A DNA stretch of 64,000 nucleotides from Aquatica leii (lineage: Eukaryota; Arthropoda; Insecta; Coleoptera; Lampyridae). The DNA lies in assembly GCA_035610365.1 (NCBI GenBank), contig CM069435.1:16481123-16545122 (forward strand), read 5' to 3'. The notes below the pieces were generated by a model. The model was given only the letters and a program-made list of their open reading frames with translations. It was not told the origin of the DNA and did no database searches. Of this stretch, positions 56,167 to 64,000 are shown piece by piece. Every line of letters begins with the position of its first letter. The first letter of the stretch is position 1. The position numbers and the translations under genes were made by a program.

Positions 56167-57619
56167 CTATTTTTTCTATTCCTTCATTATATTTTTTTTG
56201 GTTAAATTTGTTTTGTTGTTTGTTTTTTGATTGTATCTTTTCCTTTAAAATTACACTAAGAAACTTTGGATGTTACAAATTTACTAGATTAGCACAACCA
56301 GTTTTACTTACTCGCGCTTGTTGTGTTCTCTGCAAGATCATTAATAATTGCATTTTACCAGCCGAAGTTACGCCTGAACATTTATCTCGACTTTGCTACA
56401 ATATTTATCACTGAGATCACTTGCTATAAATATAGTATTTACTTGACTACTATTCCGCCAGTATAAATGCTTGTTTCTAACTATAAGCAATCGATTCTCA
56501 CTATTTATCACTAAAACTTCATCGGCAAGATGGATTTGTAGTATTCGTTCTTATGTGAATAACCAAAAAAATTTAAAAATTGTATCTTAACGGTTTAAGT
56601 TTCACTAAAAAATGTAAAAATGCTAGAACATTTTAAAAACGGAAATTGTATTTGTGATATATTGGTCATAAGTAGACTACTTATAGATACCCTCAAAATT
56701 CGAGTTAAACTATTTTTAATACATAAATGTTTTATTTAACAGTACGTATATCAAATAAAAGATACATCCAAAAACCGTACAAAATGTAATTTTCGTTAAA
56801 ACAAACATCAACATTATATAAATACTAATTTTGTGTACACTTAAACAAACAATTATAATGTAAATAAGTAAATGTTATGTGTATTAGATAATAAAGGCAA
56901 AAGGAAATTCTAAAATTCATGCATTACAGAGTCGTTAAACTTTTAGGTCATCTAGATAGGGGTTAATGTCAGTATGTAGATGGACGAATTCAAATGTTTA
57001 CTGCAAAAGACATACATATTTAATCATACCGACTCTAATTTAATAAACCAAATTTGATTACAATTTTAGATAGAATTCTATGGGCGTATTAAATTATAAT
57101 TAGTTGGATTGCGACAACTTTAGTGTAGACAACTAATAGTTATATTTGAAAACCGCTTAAAAGTGCAAAATCAATAAAAAAAATTCAAACAAAATTACTA
57201 ATTTTAAATCAATATAAAATTTATGATTTAAATTATTTTTGAAACTTTGTACGTTACAAAATTTACATTATAACTTAAATGTTAAATAACATAATTATTT
57301 TAATTAAATATTTAACCTTAAGCATCTTTTAGTTTTGGTATATTTTTATTGGATTATCGAGTTGCACTTCGCATGTTATTACATTATCTGCTGCTAATGT
57401 TTGATATTACTGTTTTTGTGTATTATTGCCTTAAAGACTAAAGCAAATTTTTAGAAGCGGATTGTGTCTGATATATTCAAGGTATCAAACGAGTTGGTTA
57501 AATAAAAATTTACGTCAAACATGAAAAACATTGCCTTGTCTATTTCAGAAATTTGTAAAATTGAGATCTGCATTTGTATTAACTGCAAAATTTATTAGAA
57601 AATTAACACATAATTTTTA
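56167..57619. other. No gene seen; AT-rich
   Basis: No recognisable coding or repeat sequence. Confidence 0.45.
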
Positions 57620-58060
57620 AACGATGTTCAATATGTTGTCTTTCAGCTTTGATACATGTGTTAACTTTTCTTTTTAAATTTTAGAAAACATTACAATGCT
57701 CATCAATTGCAATATTTTGAATAGCATCAGTAATTACATGTTCCGTCCGTAAAGGTAAAAATCTAATGGTATAAGATCGTGAAGAATACAACCCTTAATT
57801 TATTTCATTTTTATTGTATAAATGCTGAGTAAATGCAATCGTAACTCAAATTGAAAGCAAGTTTGTTGTCATGTGGTTGCTTAAAAATTGACTCAAAATA
57901 TCAAGATAATTGTAATTGTAGTTTTATAAAAGTATGTAGGTTTTTGGTTGCCTAAGTATAATCATTTTGACTATTTACATATCCACTTAAAAGAAACAAT
58001 GCATCATTCGTAAAAAAAATTAAATTGAACAGGGTATCGTTATTTAAATGTTGATTACAT
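57620..58060 (-). pseudogene. Decayed Tc1/mariner-like transposase remnant
   Basis: Broken - strand frames read DALFLLSGYVNSQNDYT, and later DLIPLDFYLYGRN and EHCNVF...NLKRKVNTCI then EHRLK. This follows the order HLSGYVNKQN, DL-P-DFFLWG, ...R...C of the transposase type at 52185-53259. Very old and non-functional. Confidence 0.55.
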
Positions 58061-58371
58061 TATTTACAAAATTATACACGCTGCAAGAAGTTGAAAAGAC
58101 GTAGTTTTTAACAAACCATAACGTTGTTATTTTTTATTGCTTTATTGCAAGTTGTTATTGACAATCCTAAAAATTAAATGCTTATAGCTTAAAAATTAAG
58201 CTTAGAATGAGAGCGAAGTCGACAACAGGCGCAGTGAGAATGGTATCTTTTCTGTGTATTATGCCTTTTGCAAATTCAATTTTTATTAAGAACAAAAGAA
58301 AATTAGAATTTGTTTATGTTGTCGGAAAGTCTCGTAATTAAAGTTTGCGTCTGGGAAATGTTCGATAAATT

Positions 58372-58780
58372 GATCGATGCAACTTTAAAGAAAATGCGAT
58401 CAAGTTCCAATGTTGATGTATTCGTCATAGATCACATGAAAAATCGGTTTTAATAAAAAAAACAAAACATAATGTGTAGCTAAATAAACAGCACAATTCA
58501 CACTTGGATTATCAAATATTAACTTGAATATCATCCAACCAACAAAACTGTACGAAAATAGACTACATATGTATTTATTGATCGATGCAACTTTAAAGAA
58601 AATGCGATCAAGTTCCAATGTTGATGTAAGCGTCATAGGTCACATGAGAAATGGGTTTTAATGAAAAAAACAAAACATAATGTGTAGCTAAATAAGTAGC
58701 ACAATTCACACTTGGATTATCCAAGATTAACTTGGATATCATCCAACCAACAGAATTGTACGAAAATAGACTACATATTA
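58372..58780. repeat. 208-bp tandem duplication
   Basis: GATCGATGCAACTTTAAAGA begins at 58372 and again at 58580. The two units stay in register through TTGATGTA, AACATAATGTGTAGCTAAAT and ATAGACTACATAT with scattered changes. No coding content. Confidence 0.85.
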
Positions 58781-59597
58781 ATGAAGTTAGTAAAATATAT
58801 TAAATTACATAGAAAAGCTTGTACAGACTTGGATCAGTTTGTATTATTAGCTTAAATTCAATAACAAAAGTTATTAGAAAAACAAGAAAGTAAAACTATT
58901 TTAAACAGGAGTTAAGAATAAATATAATAATAATTAGTATTGACAATAAGATAAACTAATTTGGATAGAACACTTCAAAATAATTATTTTTTTAAATAAA
59001 TCAGGACATAGAGCATGTATTTAAAGTAGAAAGAAACGCTAGCAAAATTTAAGAACCAACAAGAAAACATGTTAAAAAAGTAGAAGATGATAACAGAGAA
59101 CAAGAACAATAGAACATAGACTGAGCCAGAAGAGGAAGAAGAAAAAGAAATAAACGAAATATATATAGAATGCGTGAAAATAAAATAAAAAAAGAAAAGA
59201 AAAAAACTGTTACGAGTTGCAAATAAGAAAATAATTAAAATCAACATCGAAGAATGCGTTTCATACAATAAGTGCTCGTAAAGATGATAACAGCTACGTT
59301 AAGGTGGTCGTCGGAGTAGTGACAGAGTTAATATTATTATTTTTAACAGTATTTGTAATTATATTAAAACCTTTGACCTTCGAAGATTAAAACTTAATTG
59401 AAGAAATAAATTTCAAAAACACCGTTTTTGTTGCTTGTCTGTTAGAACACACAAACATAAATTATTTTTAAATCATAGATTGATGGTACCACTGTAGAGA
59501 AGAACAAAAACTACCATAATAACACAGAAACGCATAAAAAAGAAAACTATTCGTAATGCAATGTCACAGTAATTTAACAAGTTTCAAATTTAAGTAT
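58781..59597. other. No gene supported; A-rich
   Basis: A-rich on the + strand. The stretch at 59060-59165 is purine-rich and could encode an acidic-basic tail of an old retroelement, but nothing specific is recognisable. Confidence 0.35.
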
Positions 59598-60042
59598 TGT
59601 AATGAATTTTATTATTAACACTAATTTATTTAAACTACTACTAATATTTTTACTTATACTAGAAATATGTACACTTTTAAATTAACCGAACTAATTAAAT
59701 CTAATATATTTAATAAAAACACTTACACTAATTTGTGTATAACACTATCACTTACACGAAGATAAGATAAAGTCCGCGGATAGCTTCACACACTTGTTTA
59801 CACTAAAGTCACGTACATCGTAGATTTATTTATAACACGCGTTAACGAATTATTTATTTAGACTTCAATAATCTTCTTAACACTGCTGTCTTTGCATTAC
59901 GGCAATAACTGACCTACGATTTATTTCTTCGGTATTTATACATTGTGATAAAACGTTCCCGTATGTTCTGCATTCTTCGGTGAACGTTCTAAAAAACCTC
60001 GCAAAGGCTCTCGAAGTTGCGAATAACTTCTGGAACGTTTCA
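59598..60042 (-). repeat. Solo gypsy-type LTR (inverted)
   Basis: Read on the - strand it starts TGAAACG and ends ATTACA. It aligns with the LTR at 5675-6139 and with the solo LTR at 3686-4103 (shared AACACTTACACTA, CTAAAGTCACGTACA and TAATCTTCTTAACACTG). The GTAT duplication is at 59594-59597 and 60043-60046. Confidence 0.8.
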
Positions 60043-60246
60043 GTATACTAAAAAATATGCAACAACCTATACGATTAACTAATTACAGCAACAAAACAAA
60101 AATTAAAAAGTAAGGCGCACAGCTAGTCCAGTTTTGAGCTTATATAATATTTAAATACAGCTTGAACTACTTGTGACAACAATCGTATACTTAGTTGTAC
60201 ATACTATCGACACCATTTTTTTTTAATAAGAGAAATGGGTACTTAC

Positions 60247-60288
60247 AGTTTACATTGCTGCTAGCGCTAGTGGCATCATAAGCATCCT
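60247..60288 (-). CDS. Candidate 42-nt internal exon
   Basis: On the - strand GTTTTTGTTTTCAG precedes AGGATGCTTATGATGCC, and after 42 nt comes GTAAGTACC (donor at 60241-60246). One frame is open across it (DAYDATSASSNVN), and the length is a multiple of three, so it could be a cassette exon. Strong splice signals on both sides in an AT-rich context make it a fair host-exon candidate. Family unknown. Confidence 0.45.
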
Positions 60289-60300
60289 CTGAAAACAAAA

Positions 60301-60779
60301 ACAATAGGTATACTGTCGTGGTATCACAAACAGGCTAAATTGTTTACATTCTATACTACAACACGACGAGCGCTAAACTTCCAGTTTTATTTGATTTTAA
60401 AATTACATCTGCAAGTAGGACAAGTGTGCTTTCCCATATCATAGATAATAATAAATAATACGTTTGCACTTAGTAAGCAATGGTAATTAAATGCTAGAAA
60501 AACAAAAGAAAATTTAACCTAACCGCAAAATGGAAATGTATCTTTTACCTCAGCGATTTTTTCCCACTTATCGACTGCATTTTTATTTATTTTACTCTAT
60601 CAAATAAACGGATGTCCAAGGATTCTTATTTTAAAAGTTTCACTAAGCATTACGTTAACGCGTGCTCTCGTTTTATTTTGCTAGCAGTATCATAACTAAT
60701 TTAAACTAAAAAAAACATACAAGAAATTAATTTTTTTTAAATACCATTATACATATATGAGCCATCTTGACGCAAACAC
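60301..60779. other. No gene seen
   Basis: AT-rich, intron-like. Confidence 0.4.
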
Positions 60780-61300
60780 ACTTTATGTAGAATAGTAGTA
60801 ATTTCTTTATGAATATTCGTTTTCAGTTAGGTCACCGTAGTCGGCTTATTTATGTAAACGCAATTCTTTAAGTATTCCTCGAGAAAGAAATCACAGGGGG
60901 TAAGGTCCGAACTCTTAGAAGGCCATCCTTCTAGCGCTATATTAATTTTTTATAAAAATCTTGTTTATGAGTGCCGATTTTGTCTTGTCTCATTAGACGT
61001 ACGGCATGTCGCTCTATCTGGTTGAAAGCAAGTCCGCTTATTAAATGCTTTTGAGTTGATACACCGGGATCGCATTGTACGAGAGTGCAAACTTTTTTAA
61101 ATGTTTCTTCAGTTTGTGTTGACCTTGGACGTCTTAAACGTTTTGAATTGAGTATTGAACACTTTCACTGGGAGACTAATTTACATCATATAGTCCGTAC
61201 TCTGAGCAAAATAAACGCCGCAAAACAGTTAACGAATTGCCTTTTTAGTAACAATCTTTCACGCAGAATGCACGTTACTCCATTGCAACTGAATTTTTAA
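60780..61300 (-). pseudogene. Decayed Tc1/mariner-like transposase remnant
   Basis: The - strand keeps FQPDRATCRTSNET (about 60975-61020, second Asp region altered), ALEGWPSKSSDLTPCDFFLE (60890-60950, third Asp), EYLKNCVYINKP and LKTNIHKEITTIL. This is the same type as 52185-53259. The N-terminal part is unrecognisable. Confidence 0.65.
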
Positions 61301-62009
61301 GATCCAAGCTACTTATCCCCACTACTTGCTCCTTGATATCACGTACCGTTCGGAAACATTGGCGCCTTAAAAATCGTACGCGTTTCTGACTCACCTTTTA
61401 CAATGTAGTAGATTTGGAAAAAAATAATCTAAATGTTAATTTATAGGTCAAAATTTGATCTTCGATGACGTGAAGTTTGGCACTTTTTACTTTTGAGTTT
61501 TGAATTCATCTAAAGTGTGGAACCTAAAGAAAAATAAATCAACATTTTTTATTCTACTAAATTTGACAGTTACTTGGGAAATTTGAAATGTTTTACTAAA
61601 TGAAGTTTGCAATTGAATTTTAAAGATCGATACCAAATTTCAAGGATGTAAAATTATTTAAAGATGTGCGCATACAGGTGGTAGACATCGAATAAAAATT
61701 TATTGTTCAGTTTGTTTATAATTGGTTATGCAAGATTTAATATTACAATCACTTGTGTTCCTTGTATGATATATAGTAATTTTTTTGAAATATCTTTAAA
61801 AATTAAGGTATTTTGTTTTTAGTGATTTTAACGATATTGTTTATAAAACACCCTGTAGAATACCAAATCAGCTCATTTTTTTAATACTTTAGTTTTACAA
61901 CAAGCAGAATTCAATCTCCAAATGCCAATCCAATATTCAATTTTTTTATCTATTATACTTCTTGTTACATCTATCCTGGGACACACTGTATATTGGTTTT
62001 TATTAACTT
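61301..62009. other. Probable flank of the transposon remnant
   Basis: Non-coding. ACACCCTGTAG near 61850 resembles the inner terminus of many insect DNA elements. Boundaries are unclear. Confidence 0.3.
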
Positions 62010-62330
62010 GTCATCTGCAAATAAAAACAAAGATCCATCTTCCATTTTAAGTATGTTTTCTAGAACTTTAATATCTGTTGCTTTCTTAGGAGATCCACGT
62101 GGGCATGTCGCACGCGGTTTACAGTCTTTTTTATACACGAATCTGACGGAACAGTAACTATTAACTCGTGTTCAAAATTTTGCAATAGACCCATTGTTTC
62201 TTGATATAAAAGATTTGCTGTTGCGTTCTCTTCTTGAGCTTTTTTCGTGGATTAGCAAGTATTTTTTTAAACTTTAATAGCCGCAACATAATTTTTGCAA
62301 TCATGCTCTACTGCCTTTTCTATGATTAAC
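62010..62330 (-). pseudogene. Possible MULE-type transposase remnant
   Basis: Short - strand pieces (NATANLLYQETMGLLQNFEH, CIKKTVNRVRHAH) resemble the region after the FLYWCH/zinc region in insect MULE proteins. Weak, short and broken. Confidence 0.25.
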
Positions 62331-62439
62331 TGGTTATTAAACTTTCACATTAACATCAAGAAGGGGTGGGAATTTTTTGATCCAACTTGGCAGAACAATT
62401 TAGATAATCAGAGGTAGTTAATAATTAAAATTTTAAAGA

Positions 62440-62950
62440 AAAGAAACAAAGATAAACCGGATAGCTTATTGTATCTGTCGAGGATGGGTTGTTATTCAGT
62501 CTTCTGTGCATAATTTTCCACACGTGTTCAATAAGCAAATGATGGAGATATCTGGGTGGCCATGGTTAGAGAGCAACATTAGCTACTTCGAATCAGTCCG
62601 TAGAGGGTTTTGCTATGTGGAGACGGGGTTTATCTTGTTGGAAGATTGGGTCTTGCAACAATATCAGGTTCTAGATTTACTGCTATTGGTTATAGCACTC
62701 CATACCATAATCCCCACAGTATGATGTACATGTCGCTCAAAAGAAAATTAAACATTGCACCGTTTCCCATTTTTTCATCTGACTCTGATATGGTCATCAT
62801 GCGTCTCCAAAGAGAATTGGGACTTATCACTGAAGACTATTCTATGTCATTACAGGTTCCAGTAGAGTCCTACACCACTCCAAACGTTGATGTCGGTGTT
62901 GAGCCTTTAGTGCTAGCGCAAGATGTGGCCGATAGGATTGCAATCCAATA
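62440..62950 (-). pseudogene. Decayed Tc1-type transposase
   Basis: Across frames on the - strand: ALKAQHRHQRLEWCRTLLEP (62850-62915), SVISPNSLW (the FSDESRF region), HHTVGIMVWSAITNSSKS (62670-62730), a P-FQQD-like piece near 62640 and LLIEHVWKIMHRRL (about 62500-62540). This is the Tc1 order: HR-RRL-W, FSDES, GVMVWG, FQQDNA, IEHVWD. The long + strand frames over this region are shadows. Confidence 0.65.
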
Positions 62951-63369
62951 ATTCTGATTTGACGGTAAATTGTCTGAAGGATTACACGACGATTTTTTTT
63001 ACTTATCTATTGATTGACGATTGATCTGGTACTGGAAAATCGGTTTCTTTTTATTAAAATTGTAATTGTTACATGGCAGGTAATTTCAAATATGTTATCA
63101 ATAATTAGTACTACAAGAAGTACACTTACATTTTAGACTACAAAAATGGTGTGTCTTGACCTACACTATGAAGCCAATTAATCACAAGAACTAACAGTGA
63201 AAATAAATAAACACAAGAACAAATACAACACAACAGTAAGAAACGTGGACTTAGAACATACTGTGAATTACTCAATTCAAGGTTAATAGATAAATATTAC
63301 GGACATAGCTGGGGAAACCTTACATTACTTTATCTTAGTGATATGAGTCTTATAAATAATGCTTAAGTT
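62951..63369. other. No gene seen
   Basis: AT-rich stretch between two element remnants. Confidence 0.4.
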
Positions 63370-64000
63370 TTAAGTAACATTGTTAAATTTACTATGTTTT
63401 GTTATGAAAATCATTTCCGCTATTAATCTTTTTCTGTAATTTGGTTCAACATCTAAAATTGAAGGGTTATTAAAATCAAAATTGTGTCCCATTTCTACAT
63501 GGTGTAATGCTAACGCTGATTCAGTTTTTTTCTTTTCACAATCATATTTGTGGTTTTTTAATCGGTTAACTTTTTGTTGTTTGTCCTACCTAACATTTAC
63601 TGCAGTTTAAACAGTCGATCTTATAGACAACACTATGTCGCTCAACCATGTTAGTGTTATCTTTGTTTTTTATGCACAGCATGTTGTAGATGTTATTTCT
63701 ATTGTCAGTAGCTAATTGCATGTTTGTTGTTTTTACTATTGGAATGATTTCATTAGTTAGTCCTGGTACGTTAATGATAGAAGCGTAAGTTAAGTTTGAA
63801 TTAGAGGCATTTGGTGGTGGTGGAATAGTGTTAATTACGTTATTGTTAAATAGTATTGGGTTGATTATGTTGTTACGGTAGTTGTTTTTTCGGAGTATCT
63901 TTTTTAGAATGTTAAAGTTTTTATTGTGGAATTATGAACTACTAAGTTTAATTATTTTTTTTTCATTGATTTAATAATATTAATCTTCTGGTGGTGAGGA
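63370..64000 (-). pseudogene. Penelope-like GIY-YIG endonuclease remnant
   Basis: The - strand reads NNVINTIPPPPNASNSNLTY, ASIINVPGLTNEI, then RHSVVYKIDCLNCSKC and a VGQT-like piece (stop in place of the Tyr), and after a shift VNRLKNHKYDCEKKKTESAL and LHHVEMGHNFDFNNP. VVYKI-C--C---YVGQT...H is the GIY-YIG nuclease, and the flanking order matches Penelope-like C-termini. It belongs to a different family from 53412-54893. The RT part would lie beyond the window. Confidence 0.65.

Noticed and set aside
58984..59268. Hydrophobic 94-residue frame on the - strand.
   Set aside because: It is the translation of an A-rich + strand tract. The Phe/Ser/Ile-rich composition is an artefact of base composition.
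62506..62951. Long + strand frames that look coding (ending MSLQVPVESYTTPN...).
   Set aside because: The - strand carries Tc1 transposase motifs in the right order over the same bases, so the + frames are shadows of a decayed gene.

Overview
This is a window of an AT-rich insect-like genome built mostly from transposable elements of very different ages. The families seen are Ty3/gypsy, a Polinton/Maverick-type element, Penelope-like elements, hAT, pogo/Tigger, Tc1/mariner relatives, LINEs and a possible MULE. There are no bacterial-style operons, rRNA or CRISPR arrays. Host coding material is sparse: one convincing signal-peptide exon on the + strand (33825-33909) and a few isolated candidate exons or splice signals. 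The mix of families suggests an arthropod, perhaps a beetle, but nothing here fixes the species.

The left half (5675-27111) is one Ty3/gypsy retrotransposon with two 465-bp LTRs that differ at about five positions by eye and an ATAT target duplication. Its order is LTR, gag, protease, RT, RNase H, [insertion], integrase, LTR. Two things stand out. First, the integrase reading frame continues into a macro domain like the ADP-ribosyl-glutamate hydrolase TARG1/OARD1. After one stop codon, the same frame encodes a CCCH zinc finger that runs into the 3' LTR. Second, the pol gene is split between RNase H and integrase by a 14,773-bp insertion (10024-24796) that is an almost perfect palindrome: two arms of about 7.2-7.35 kb around a 194-bp spacer. 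Its ends (5'-AG...CT-3') and 6-bp target duplication (CTCCTT) are those of Polintons/Mavericks. Each arm carries, reading outward, a decayed packaging-ATPase gene, a decayed Polinton-type gene, a short unassigned reading frame, and a diverged RT fragment of a gypsy element related to the one it is inserted in. It looks like a snap-back dimer of one Polinton end.

From 27112 to 33480 lies a decayed Jockey-superfamily LINE (- strand) and AT-rich DNA. The host exon follows at 33825, and its first intron would have to run on through the rest of the window. A Tigger-like element (36470-39012), a roughly 450-bp tandem repeat array with a nested MITE (40140-41980) and two mariner remnants come next, one of which holds an inverted pair of Penelope LTRs.

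At 48724-56166 there is a three-level nest: a hAT element interrupted by a Penelope-like element (RT plus GIY-YIG nuclease, LTRs containing hammerhead-ribozyme cores), itself interrupted by a Tc1/mariner-superfamily element. The right end (56-64 kb) has more Tc1/mariner remnants, a 208-bp tandem duplication, a solo gypsy-type LTR matching another at 3686-4103, one small candidate exon (- strand), and a second Penelope-like GIY-YIG remnant running to the window end.

Two 22-nt segments 45 kb apart (2177 and 47303) share an unusual arrangement, a strong acceptor immediately followed by GTAAGT and then by a second GTAAGT donor. This is the layout of a recursive splice site with its companion exon.
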